The translations under genes were made by a program, and so were the position numbers. DNA of 64,000 nt from Acidovorax_G lacteus (GTDB lineage Bacteria > Pseudomonadota > Gammaproteobacteria > Burkholderiales > Burkholderiaceae_C): assembly GCF_039540375.1 (NCBI RefSeq), contig NZ_BAABEX010000030.1:62001-126000 (forward strand), read 5' to 3'. The notes under the pieces are model-generated. The model searched no databases. It saw only the letters and a program-made list of their open reading frames with translations, and was not told the origin of the DNA. Shown piece by piece: positions 52,387 through 60,691 of the stretch. Every line of letters begins with the position of its first letter. Positions within the stretch are counted from its first letter, which is position 1.

Positions 52387-53589
52387 TCACTTCACAACGG
52401 CTGCAGACGCGCCCGACGCGGGCACAGCAGGCTGTACGGCCGTTTGCGCGGGCGCCGCTGTGGGCGCAGACGCATTGCGCGGCTGGTAGGGCACCACCTT
52501 CTGGCCGGGCGACAGCACATGCACGCCCGCCGCCACCACCTGCTGGCCGGGTTGCAAACCGGCTGCCACCACCGCCTCGTTGCCGTCGGCCGTGGCAATC
52601 TGCACCGGCTGCGAGCGCACCGTGCCGCTGGCAGCGTCGTACAACCACACCGCCGTGCCGCTGCCTTCCTGGCGCAGCGCTGTCGTGGGCAGCTTGATGG
52701 CCGCCAGCCCCGCATGGCTAAGTGCCTGCGGCACGACCGTGACAGTAGAGCCCAGCGCGGGCGACGCGCCCTCGATGGCCACCTTGACCTGGTAGGTGCG
52801 CGTGGCGGGGTCAGCGCTGGCCGCAACCTCACGCACGCGTCCGGTCTGCGTGTCCGTGGCGGTCCAGCCGCGCACGCGCACCTCTTGCCCTGCGGCCACC
52901 AGCGCGACCTTGTCCTCGGGCACGGCAAACACCACATCGCGTGGCCCATCCAGCGCCACCCGCACCACGGGAGCACCGGCCGCTACCACCTGACCGATTT
53001 CGGTATCAACTGCCGTGACGACACCTGCGCCATCGGCCACCAACCGGGTATAGCTGGTCTGGTTGCCCTGAGAGGCGAGCTGGGCGCGCGCCTGATCGAG
53101 CGTCGCCTGCGCCGCCTTGAGCGATGCCTCGCGCCGCTCCAGTTCGGCTCCGCTGATGAAGTTCTGCTCGCGCAGAGCCTGATAGCGCTTGAAGTCGGCC
53201 GCAGCCAGATCGCGCTGCGTGGTGGCCGATGCCACCTGCGCACGGGCCGCTTCCACGGCGAGTTGATAGTCCTGCGGATCCAGTTCGGCCAGCAACTGGC
53301 CCGGCTTCACGCGCTGGCCCACTTCAACATGCCGCTTCACCAGCTTGCCCGCCACGCGGAAGCCCAGGCGGGATTCGACGCGGGCACGCACCTCGCCAGC
53401 GTACTCCACCTGCGCCTGCAACGCCCCCACGCCCACGGTCATGAGCTTCACGGAACGCACTGGCTCTTCGGGTGGCGCGGGTCGGGAGCAGGCGCTCAGG
53501 GCAACCGCGGCAACCAAGGCCATGAAGGTGGCGGCCAGCGGCCTGCGGAGGGTGCCAGGCGCGGGCCGGCGAGGAGTCAACTGGTTCAT
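52387..53589 (-). CDS. RND efflux periplasmic adaptor lipoprotein
   Basis: The 400-residue protein has a lipoprotein signal (basic start, hydrophobic run, VALSAC lipobox near residue 35). A barrel-sandwich/lipoyl region (about 60-110 and 190-225) flanks a coiled-coil hairpin (about 105-185), followed by beta-barrel and membrane-proximal domains. It bridges the permease and an outer-membrane channel. The C-terminus is Ala/Pro-rich. It is first in the pair and carries a TetR-type operator and a large hairpin upstream. The ATG at 53589 is preferred to the leader start at 53622. Confidence 0.92.
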   Translation of the reverse strand: MNQLTPRRPAPGTLRRPLAATFMALVAAVALSACSRPAPPEEPVRSVKLMTVGVGALQAQVEYAGEVRARVESRLGFRVAGKLVKRHVEVGQRVKPGQLLAELDPQDYQLAVEAARAQVASATTQRDLAAADFKRYQALREQNFISGAELERREASLKAAQATLDQARAQLASQGNQTSYTRLVADGAGVVTAVDTEIGQVVAAGAPVVRVALDGPRDVVFAVPEDKVALVAAGQEVRVRGWTATDTQTGRVREVAASADPATRTYQVKVAIEGASPALGSTVTVVPQALSHAGLAAIKLPTTALRQEGSGTAVWLYDAASGTVRSQPVQIATADGNEAVVAAGLQPGQQVVAAGVHVLSPGQKVVPYQPRNASAPTAAPAQTAVQPAVPASGASAAVVK

Positions 53590-53629
53590 GGGAAGTCCGG
53601 GGCGACGGAAGCACAAAGCCATTCAGCGT

Positions 53630-53664
53630 GGAGAGTGCGCACGCCTTGGGCGTGCGCACTCTCC
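53630..53664. promoter_or_regulatory. Perfect 16-bp inverted repeat in the RND leader
   Basis: GGAGAGTGCGCACGCC and its exact complement GGCGTGCGCACTCTCC are separated by TTG. It lies 41-75 bases upstream of the adaptor start, between the TetR-like operator and the gene. In RNA it forms a very stable hairpin without a U run, so it is not an ordinary terminator. Confidence 0.85.
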
Positions 53665-53670
53665 CACTTT

Positions 53671-53690
53671 AATGACTGACTGGTTAGTAA
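53671..53690. promoter_or_regulatory. Candidate TetR/AcrR-type operator
   Basis: AATGACTGACTGGTTAGTAA contains the palindromic TnACTnACCnGTnAGT-type pattern (reverse TTACTAACCAGTCAGTCATT) seen at TetR-family sites of efflux pumps. It is 82 bases upstream of the adaptor start. No TetR gene is present nearby. Binding is inferred from the pattern. Confidence 0.6.
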
Positions 53691-53953
53691 TCTAGGAGAA
53701 AGCGTTACAGCTTGTCAAGCAACGCAGCCTTTCCCCGTGCGAAACAATCGCAGGCCGCCGAAGCTCTTCGTGGACGGCTACGATGGCCGCAGCCCAGCGC
53801 CCTTGGCCGCGCGAAGGTGGGGCGGAGCCAACCCCCGCCGCATCCGGCCCCACGGGCAAGGCGACAATCGGACGGCGCTGTCGCGGCCCGAGCCCAGAGA
53901 CACGGACAGAGCACGCGATCCCCCATTGCGCACACCTCGCCACTCGCCCACCT

Positions 53954-54832
53954 GTGAACACCCCTGCCGTCCCCACCACCGCTGCGGCGGTGACCCACTA
54001 CGAAAACTTTCCGGTGGCCTCGTGGCTCTGCCCGCCCGCGCTGCGCCCGCCCATTGCGGCCATTTACGCGTTTGCCCGCACAGCGGACGACATTGCGGAC
54101 GAAGGCGATGCGACACCGGCCGAGCGCCTGGCCGATCTGCAGGCCTACGCCACAGAACTGCATGCCGTCGTGGCAGGCGCCACGCCTGTGCCGCGGTGGG
54201 CCAGCGTATTCGGCCCACTGCAACACGCACTGCGCACGCACCAGTTGCCCGTACCGCTGCTGGCAGATCTGCTCAGCGCCTTTGTGCAGGACGTGGAAAA
54301 AACCCGCGACGCCACCGGCTACGCCGACCGTGCCGAATTGCTGGACTACTGCCGCCGCTCGGCCAACCCGGTGGGGCGGCTGCTGCTGCACCTCTATGGC
54401 GTGCAGGGCCCCAGCGCGCTGGCGCAGAGCGACGCCATCTGTACCGCCTTGCAGTTGGCCAACTTCTGGCAAGACCTGAGCGTGGACATTCCCCGCGGCC
54501 GCCACTACCTGCCTCGCAGCGACTGCAGCGCGCACCAGGCCCACCCCGCCGACCTGGCAGCCCGCCAATGCACACCCGAGAACGCCCGGCTGATCCTCGA
54601 CCTCAGTGCCTGGGCGCGTCGCCTCATGCTGGAGGGCGCACCGCTGGTGCACCAGTTGCCTGGGCGTGCTGGATGGGAACTGCGCCTGGTGGTGCAGGGC
54701 GGACTGCGCATCCTCGACAAGGTGGACGCCCTGCGCGGGGCCAGTCTCACCACACGCCCCGTGATCGGCCTGGGGGACGCAGCGCTGATGCTCGGCCGCG
54801 CACTGGCCATGCGCCGCCAGCGCCGGGCGTAA
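53954..54832 (+). CDS. hpnC: HpnC (hydroxysqualene synthase, squalene pathway)
   Basis: The 292-residue protein starts at the GTG at 53954 (VNTPAVPTTAAAVTHYENFP); the longer frame has a low-quality leader. It has both aspartate motifs of head-to-head prenyl synthases: YAFARTADDIADE (about 37-49) and QLANFWQDLSVDIPRGRHYL (about 163-182). With HpnD it turns two farnesyl diphosphates into hydroxysqualene; HpnC performs the second step, from presqualene diphosphate. sdaA separates it from hpnD-hpnE. The opposite-strand RND operon starts 364 bases upstream. Confidence 0.92.
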   Translation: MNTPAVPTTAAAVTHYENFPVASWLCPPALRPPIAAIYAFARTADDIADEGDATPAERLADLQAYATELHAVVAGATPVPRWASVFGPLQHALRTHQLPVPLLADLLSAFVQDVEKTRDATGYADRAELLDYCRRSANPVGRLLLHLYGVQGPSALAQSDAICTALQLANFWQDLSVDIPRGRHYLPRSDCSAHQAHPADLAARQCTPENARLILDLSAWARRLMLEGAPLVHQLPGRAGWELRLVVQGGLRILDKVDALRGASLTTRPVIGLGDAALMLGRALAMRRQRRA

Positions 54833-55262
54833 GAAAGATTCATGGGCCGCAAGGCGGGCTGAAGCACGGCCTGCCGCGGCGCCTACCGCCAGCTTGGGGA
54901 ATCACGCCAAATGGCCGTTTGTGCTTATTAATCAAGCACGAGCAGCTATCAATTTTATAGCAAATATGCTTGACTGCGAAGCCCCGTATGCCTGCGTCTG
55001 CGGGCCCGCGCAGCCCGCCCTCAGGGATAGCGCGGGTGCGCCCGGGCACGCGAGCCGCTAGCCTCGCGCGGCACGCCCCGCCAGCATCAGGCATGGCATC
55101 AGCAACAAGGCCCTCGGCGTCCTCAGCCCGCAGGCCCGGCACACAAGCGCACCGGCGCAACGCGCCCCCACCCGGGGCCGTGCCACGCGGCTGATGCCCG
55201 CCTGCGCCCTACCCGGGCAGCGGTTGTCCCACAGGCCCACCCGGCCCCTTTTGCACCGACCC
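54833..55262. other. 430-base gap between hpnC and sdaA
   Basis: No gene is convincing in this GC-rich gap. It holds dispersed-repeat copy g (54919-54964) and probably the sdaA promoter and leader. It is the only large break in the hpnC-sdaA-hpnD-hpnE run. Confidence 0.5.
54919..54964 (+). repeat. Two-hairpin dispersed repeat, copy g
   Basis: GTGCTT-ATTAATC-AAGCAC forms a 6-bp stem, followed by GAGCAGCTATCAATTTTATAGC, whose GCTAT/ATAGC makes the second hairpin. Orientation is the same as copy b. It is 86 bases after the hpnC stop. Confidence 0.8.
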
Positions 55263-56666
55263 ATGACCGTCAGCGTTTTCGACCTCTTCAAGATCGGCAT
55301 CGGCCCTTCGAGCTCCCACACGGTGGGCCCCATGATCGCGGCGCGGCACTTTGCCGGCCAGCTGGCCGCCAGCCCTGGCGGCCTCGCCAGCGTGCACGCC
55401 GTCACCGTAGAGCTATTCGGTTCGCTCTCGGCCACGGGCATCGGCCACGGCACCGACCGGGCTGTGCTGCTGGGCCTGTCGGGCCTGGAGCCGGACACGC
55501 TGGACCCGGACGCCATCGACCCCCTGCTGCGTGCCTTGCACTCTGGCGGGCAGCTGCAGTTACTCGGCACGCACGCCCTCCGCTTCGTGCCGCGTGAGCA
55601 CCTGCTGTTTCGGCGCAAGACATTGCCCTTTCACCCCAACGGCCTGAGCTTCACCGCCACCGACACCGCAGGCCAGGTGCTGGCCAGCGCCACCTACTAC
55701 TCGGTGGGCGGCGGCTTCGTGGTGGACGAACGTGGCGAGCGGGTGTTCTCGCGGCCGCAGCTGGCAGACCCGGCCACGGCTGGGCATGGCCTGGGACTGC
55801 CCTACCCGTTTCGCACCGGGGCCGAACTGCTGGAGCAGTGCCGCACCCACGGCCTGAGCGTGGCGCAGGTCATGGCCGCCAACGAAGCGCACTGGCTCGC
55901 CCCGGCCGAAGTGCGCCGCCGCCTGCTACAGGTGTGGGACACCATGGCCGCGGCCGTGCGCCGCGGCTGCGGCATCACCGGCGAGCTGCCCGGCCCGCTG
56001 CACGTGCGTCGCCGCGCGGCCGAACTGCACCACAAGCTGTCGAGCCAGCCCGAAGCCAGCCTGCGCGACCCGCTGTCCATGCTCGACTGGGTGAATCTGT
56101 ACGCCATGGCCGTGAACGAGGAAAACGCCGCCGGCGGCCGCGTGGTGACCGCGCCCACCAACGGCGCTGCCGGGGTGGTACCCGCCGTGCTGCACTACTA
56201 CGCGCGCTTTGTGCCGGGCGCGCACGACGATGGCATCGTGGACTTTTTGCTCACGGCCGGCGCGATTGGCCTGATCTACAAGGAAAACGCCTCGCTTTCG
56301 GGCGCCGAGGTGGGCTGCCAGGGCGAGGTGGGCGTGGCCTGCTCGATGGCGGCCGGCGCACTGGCCGCCGTGCTGGGCGGCACTCCGGCCCAGGTCGAAA
56401 ACGCTGCCGAAATCGGCATGGAACACAACCTGGGCATGACCTGCGACCCTGTGGGCGGGCTGGTGCAGATCCCGTGCATCGAGCGCAACGCCATGGGCGC
56501 GATCAAAGCCATCAACGCCGCCCGCATGGCGCTGCGCGGCGACGGCACGCACGTGGTCTCGCTCGACAAGGTCATCAAAACCATGATGCAGACCGGCGCG
56601 GACATGAAGGTCAAGTACAAGGAAACCTCCCGCGGCGGCCTGGCCGTGAACGTCGTCGAGTGCTGA
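55263..56666 (+). CDS. sdaA: L-serine ammonia-lyase (iron-sulfur type)
   Basis: The 467-residue single-chain enzyme deaminates L-serine to pyruvate in the cytoplasm. The N-terminal beta domain has KIGIGPSSSHTVGPMIAARH. The C-terminal alpha domain holds the [4Fe-4S] cysteines in VACSMAAGAL, GMTCDPVGG and IPCIERNAMG. APTNGAAGVVPAVLHY is also conserved. The ATG at 55263 is followed directly by the conserved TVSVFDLFKIG. It is encoded between squalene genes with no known metabolic link to them. Confidence 0.95.
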   Translation: MTVSVFDLFKIGIGPSSSHTVGPMIAARHFAGQLAASPGGLASVHAVTVELFGSLSATGIGHGTDRAVLLGLSGLEPDTLDPDAIDPLLRALHSGGQLQLLGTHALRFVPREHLLFRRKTLPFHPNGLSFTATDTAGQVLASATYYSVGGGFVVDERGERVFSRPQLADPATAGHGLGLPYPFRTGAELLEQCRTHGLSVAQVMAANEAHWLAPAEVRRRLLQVWDTMAAAVRRGCGITGELPGPLHVRRRAAELHHKLSSQPEASLRDPLSMLDWVNLYAMAVNEENAAGGRVVTAPTNGAAGVVPAVLHYYARFVPGAHDDGIVDFLLTAGAIGLIYKENASLSGAEVGCQGEVGVACSMAAGALAAVLGGTPAQVENAAEIGMEHNLGMTCDPVGGLVQIPCIERNAMGAIKAINAARMALRGDGTHVVSLDKVIKTMMQTGADMKVKYKETSRGGLAVNVVEC

Positions 56667-56714
56667 GGCCCGGGGGCGCCAGGGGCTGGCAAGCCCATGG
56701 GACAATCGCCGCCC

Positions 56715-57557
56715 ATGACCCCTGAGCAGTATGTCCAGCAGAAAGCCGTTGCCTCGGGCAGCAGCTTTTATTACGCGTTCCTCTTCCTGCCCGCGCCACG
56801 GCGCGCGGCCATTACGGCGTTTTACGCCTTCTGCCGTGAAGTGGACGACGTGGTGGACGAAGTCTCGGACGCCGGGGTGGCCCACACCAAGCTCGCCTGG
56901 TGGAAGGCCGAAGTGGGCCGCTGCCTGGCAGGCCAGCCCACCCACCCGGTGACGCAGGCCCTGCTGCCGCACCTGCAAGCCTATGGCATCGAAGCCCGGC
57001 ACCTGAACGCCGTGATCGACGGCTGCCAGATGGATCTGGAGCAGACGCGCTATCTCGACTTTCCTGGCCTTCAGCGCTACTGCCATCTGGTGGCCGGTGT
57101 GGTGGGCGAAGTGGCCGCACGCATCTTCGGCCAAACCGACGAGCGCACCACCGCCTACGCCCACACGCTGGGCCTGGCCTTCCAGCTCACCAACATCATT
57201 CGCGACGTGGGCGAAGACGCCATGCGGGGCCGCATTTACCTGCCTGTCAACGAACTGCAGCAGTTCGATGTGAAGGCGCACGAGATTCTCAAGCGCGAGT
57301 ACTCGGAGCGGTTCACCGCACTCATGCGTTTTCAGGCCGAACGCGCGCACCGGCTGTACGACGAAGCGCTGCGCATGCTGCCCGACGCCGACCGCCGCGC
57401 ACAAAAGCCCGGTCTGATGATGGCCAACATCTACCGCACACTGCTGCGCGAGATCGAGCACGAGAACTTCCAGGTGCTGCACCAGCGCATCCGTCTCACG
57501 CCGCTGCGCAAGTTCTGGCTGGCCTGGAAGGTGCAGGCCCTGGGCCGCATGTCCTGA
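56715..57557 (+). CDS. hpnD: HpnD (presqualene diphosphate synthase)
   Basis: The 280-residue prenyltransferase joins two farnesyl diphosphates head to head. The aspartate motifs are YAFCREVDDVVDE (about 38-50) and QLTNIIRDVGEDAMRGRIYL (about 157-176), with TPEQYVQQKAVASGSSFYYA at the N-terminus. It starts 48 bases after sdaA and ends two bases before hpnE, so D and E are tightly coupled. The product goes to HpnC and then HpnE. Confidence 0.95.
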   Translation: MTPEQYVQQKAVASGSSFYYAFLFLPAPRRAAITAFYAFCREVDDVVDEVSDAGVAHTKLAWWKAEVGRCLAGQPTHPVTQALLPHLQAYGIEARHLNAVIDGCQMDLEQTRYLDFPGLQRYCHLVAGVVGEVAARIFGQTDERTTAYAHTLGLAFQLTNIIRDVGEDAMRGRIYLPVNELQQFDVKAHEILKREYSERFTALMRFQAERAHRLYDEALRMLPDADRRAQKPGLMMANIYRTLLREIEHENFQVLHQRIRLTPLRKFWLAWKVQALGRMS

Positions 57558-57559
57558 CG

Positions 57560-58906
57560 ATGCACAGCGCTTCCAGCACCAGCGGCGCAACGGCGCCGCG
57601 CGTAGCCATCGTGGGCGGCGGATGGGCCGGCATGGCCGCGGCCATGCACTGGCACGGCCAGGGCGCGCAGATCACCGTGTACGAGGCGGCACGCACCCTC
57701 GGGGGCCGCGCCCGCAGCGTTCCGGCGCGGCTGCCCGACGGACGCGCCGTGATGCTCGACAACGGCCAGCACATCCTGGTCGGCGCCTACCGCGACTGCC
57801 TGGCCCTGATGCGCACCGTGGGCCTGGCGCCCGAGCGGCTGCTGCTGCGCATGCCGCTGGCGCTCCAGTACCCCGACCGCAGCGGCCTGCGCATGCCCGA
57901 CCTGCCGCCCCCCTGGGACGCGCTCGCAGGCATTGCGCAGGCGCGCGGCTGGACGTGGGGCGAACGGCTGGCGCTGTTGCAGACCGCGGCGCGCTGGCGC
58001 CTGCAAGGCTTTTGCTGTGCGCCCGAGGTGACGGTGCGCCAGCTGTGCCAGCGCCTCCCGCGCCGCCTGATTGACGAATTCATCGACCCGCTGTGCGTGT
58101 CGGCCTTGAACACCCCCGCGGCCGAGGCGAGCGGCGCCGTGTTCCTGCGGGTGCTGCAGGACAGCCTGTTTGCAGGCCGCGGCGGCTCCCACCTGCTGCT
58201 GCCCCGCACCGATCTGGGTCGGCTCTGGCCTGAAGCAGCGGCCGATTGGCTGCGCGCCCGGGGCTGCAACGTGCATCTGGGCCGGCGCGTGCAAGGCCTG
58301 GCACAACGGCCCGCAGGCGGCTGGACCCTGCTGGGCGTCGAAGGCGAAACCGGCGCAGCCCCGCCCAGCTACGACACCGTGGTCATGGCCTGTCCGTCGT
58401 GGGAAACGTCGCGCCTCGTGGCCGGAGCCAGCGGGCTGGGCGCAGGCGATCTGCAAGCGGCTGCCCACTGGTGCGCCCGCGCGGACGCACTGCGCTTTGA
58501 GGCCATTACCACCGTGTATCTGTGGGAACCCGGCGTGCGTTTGCCGCTGCCCATGCTGTCCTTGCGGCACAGCACGCAGGAGCCCGCGCACTTTGCGTTT
58601 GACCGAGGCCAGCTCGACGGCCCGTCCGGGCTGATGGCCTTTGTCATCAGCGCCAGCAGCACCGACCGCGGCCTGCTGGAGACCCAGGTGTTGGCCCAGG
58701 CCCGGCGTGCGCTGGGCATGTTCGGCGTGAACCGCCCACAGGTCGTGCAGACCATTGTGGAAAAGCGCGCCACCTTTGCCTGCACACCCGCATTGGCACG
58801 CCCGCCCCGGCAGATACTGCCGGGCCTGACGGCCTGTGGCGACTATGTCGATGGCCCCTACCCGGCCACGCTGGAAGGCGCGGTGCGCTCTGCGCTGGCC
58901 CCCTGA
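57560..58906 (+). CDS. hpnE: HpnE (hydroxysqualene dehydroxylase)
   Basis: The 448-residue FAD enzyme removes the hydroxyl of hydroxysqualene to give squalene. It has an N-terminal dinucleotide fold (VAIVGGGWAGMAAAMHW), the FAD-contact GGRARSV, NGQHILVGAY and the C-terminal TACGDYVDGPYPATLEGAVRSA-like motif (read here as GLTACGDYVDGPYPATLEG). The ATG is two bases after the hpnD stop. No squalene-hopene cyclase gene is in the window, so hopanoid production depends on genes elsewhere. Confidence 0.93.
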   Translation: MHSASSTSGATAPRVAIVGGGWAGMAAAMHWHGQGAQITVYEAARTLGGRARSVPARLPDGRAVMLDNGQHILVGAYRDCLALMRTVGLAPERLLLRMPLALQYPDRSGLRMPDLPPPWDALAGIAQARGWTWGERLALLQTAARWRLQGFCCAPEVTVRQLCQRLPRRLIDEFIDPLCVSALNTPAAEASGAVFLRVLQDSLFAGRGGSHLLLPRTDLGRLWPEAAADWLRARGCNVHLGRRVQGLAQRPAGGWTLLGVEGETGAAPPSYDTVVMACPSWETSRLVAGASGLGAGDLQAAAHWCARADALRFEAITTVYLWEPGVRLPLPMLSLRHSTQEPAHFAFDRGQLDGPSGLMAFVISASSTDRGLLETQVLAQARRALGMFGVNRPQVVQTIVEKRATFACTPALARPPRQILPGLTACGDYVDGPYPATLEGAVRSALAP

Positions 58907-58942
58907 GAGGCTCCTGATCGCCCCTCTGCCCTGACCGCCGCG

Positions 58943-60472
58943 CTAGCCCTGCGGAGACCGCAGGATGCGCCACACGGGCCACTCTTGGCCGGGCACAGGC
59001 TCACCCAACAGACCGTTGGAGACGATACCGTCGTCGCTGCCGGCTTCGCACAGGTACACGGCCACCGCCCCACGGGGCTGCTGGGTCTCCACCACGCACC
59101 ACCCCTCTGGCAGCGCGCGGCGCCCCGGCATCCAGCGGGTATCCCAGTGGGTGCTGGCCTGCGATTCCAGAATGCCTGGACCGGGTTCGCTGACCATGCC
59201 CTGCATCAGCGGCACCTCGACCTCCAGGGGCGTGCCGCTTGCCATGCGCGTGAGTGTCAGTCCGTGTCCGCGCAGAAACCCGGCCAGCGCGCCGGGCACG
59301 GCATACGCCCAGGGCCGCGGCACCACCGCGGTAGGCACAAAATGCGCGTAGTGCGGCACGTCCACCTCAATAGGGTTTCCGTGCAGGGTGTAAGGCTCCC
59401 GGGTCAGCACACGGACACTGTGATCGGGATAGGGGTCGAGGCGATAACGCACCGCGACTTCGTCCGGCGGCATGCTGCACTCCGCCAGCAACGCCACGAT
59501 CTCCTCCGCATGCTGTGCCACGTAGCGCAAAGCCTCACGCAGCACCGCGTATGTGACCGCGACCCGCTCGCGGAAGCTGATGTAGGCGTAGGCTTCCAGC
59601 AGCAAATCCAGGCGGTTGCCCAACCCACGGTAGTTGCAACCAAAACGGGGATGGTGCGTGTAGGTGATCCAGCCCTGGCCCTGGCCGCCCTCGTCCCGCA
59701 CGAAGTTGCCGTACCAGAACAGATCCAGCCCGTCCCGCTGGCGAACCGCCTCCTGCACGGCCGGCATCATGCGCTCGCGCATGTAGGCCACGGGCTCGCG
59801 GCGGCCGCTGTGCTCGGTGTGCGGAATGTCGTAGGTCAGCGCATACCGGTGGATAGACCCGTTGGTCGCGTGGCAGTCGATGGTGAGGTGCGGGTTCCAG
59901 CGCAGGTACACCTGCTGCTGCAACAGACGCGATTCCGCGGCCTCCTGCCGGATGTAATCGCGGTTGAGATTGATCCCGGCCGCTGTGTTGCGCGTACCCA
60001 CCAGGGCAGGTCCGTCCTGCCCAGACAGGCGGGACAGGTCGAGGGCGCGGTTCTCGGGGCTCAGTCGCTCGTTCCCGTCCGCATTGAACAAGGGCACCAC
60101 CACCAGCGTGCAGTGGTCCAGCACATCGCCCTGCGCACCGCCCAGCAGGTCCCGCACCCACATGAGCGCGGCCTCTTTGCCTTCGACCTCCCCAGCATGG
60201 ATGCCACAGATCACGAGCACGACCGGAATGCCCGACGCATGGGCCTGCTCAGGCGTGTGCAAGCCACGACCGGAGAGCACGAGCAAGGGAAGTGCACGGC
60301 CTTCGGGAGACGTACCAAAATACGCCACATGCAGCCGGGGGTCGTGCCGTGACTGAAGCTGGGACACGAAGTCCATCACATCCGCATGGCTGGATGTCTC
60401 GGTGTAGCCGCTGTGTTCGGCGCGGGTCAGGAGAGCGGTCATTTCAGCAGGGGGCGTGTCGTGTGCAGTCAT
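58943..60472 (-). CDS. M14-family zinc carboxypeptidase-like protein
   Basis: The 509-residue protein has no signal peptide. The zinc site is built from GIHAGEVEGKE (HxxE, about 91-100) and TIDCHATNG (third ligand, about 190-198), and the domain has the M14 layout with LNRDYIRQEAAESR. A second, beta-rich domain (about 350-509) has no recognised name. M14 enzymes cut C-terminal residues or amide-linked groups; substrate unknown. ATGs at residues 1 and 11 are both possible. It is separated from the DUF2788 gene by six bases and is probably the last gene of that run. Confidence 0.85.
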   Translation of the reverse strand: MTAHDTPPAEMTALLTRAEHSGYTETSSHADVMDFVSQLQSRHDPRLHVAYFGTSPEGRALPLLVLSGRGLHTPEQAHASGIPVVLVICGIHAGEVEGKEAALMWVRDLLGGAQGDVLDHCTLVVVPLFNADGNERLSPENRALDLSRLSGQDGPALVGTRNTAAGINLNRDYIRQEAAESRLLQQQVYLRWNPHLTIDCHATNGSIHRYALTYDIPHTEHSGRREPVAYMRERMMPAVQEAVRQRDGLDLFWYGNFVRDEGGQGQGWITYTHHPRFGCNYRGLGNRLDLLLEAYAYISFRERVAVTYAVLREALRYVAQHAEEIVALLAECSMPPDEVAVRYRLDPYPDHSVRVLTREPYTLHGNPIEVDVPHYAHFVPTAVVPRPWAYAVPGALAGFLRGHGLTLTRMASGTPLEVEVPLMQGMVSEPGPGILESQASTHWDTRWMPGRRALPEGWCVVETQQPRGAVAVYLCEAGSDDGIVSNGLLGEPVPGQEWPVWRILRSPQG

Positions 60473-60478
60473 CGCCGT

Positions 60479-60691
60479 TCAATGCTCCAGCACCCACTGG
60501 ATGATGCCCTTGGCCACAAAACCCAGCATGCCGAAACCCAGGCCCAGAAATATCACAAACGCCCCGAAGCGTCCCGCTTTCGATTGCCACGCAAGCTGGC
60601 CGATGATGAAGAGCATGTAGAGCATGAATGCTCCCACGCCGTAGGTGAGGAAGAAGCTGGCAATCTCCGCCTCGGTAAAGCCAAAGATCAC
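60479..60691 (-). CDS. DUF2788 small membrane protein
   Basis: The 70-residue protein starts with a GTG at 60691 (VIFGFTEAEIASFFLTYGVG). It has two membrane helices (about 11-32 and 43-64) around a basic loop QSKAGRFG. The GTG overlaps the stop of the upstream DUF2189 gene (GTGA), which supports this start and means coupled translation. Family function is unknown. Confidence 0.82.
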   Translation of the reverse strand: MIFGFTEAEIASFFLTYGVGAFMLYMLFIIGQLAWQSKAGRFGAFVIFLGLGFGMLGFVAKGIIQWVLEH

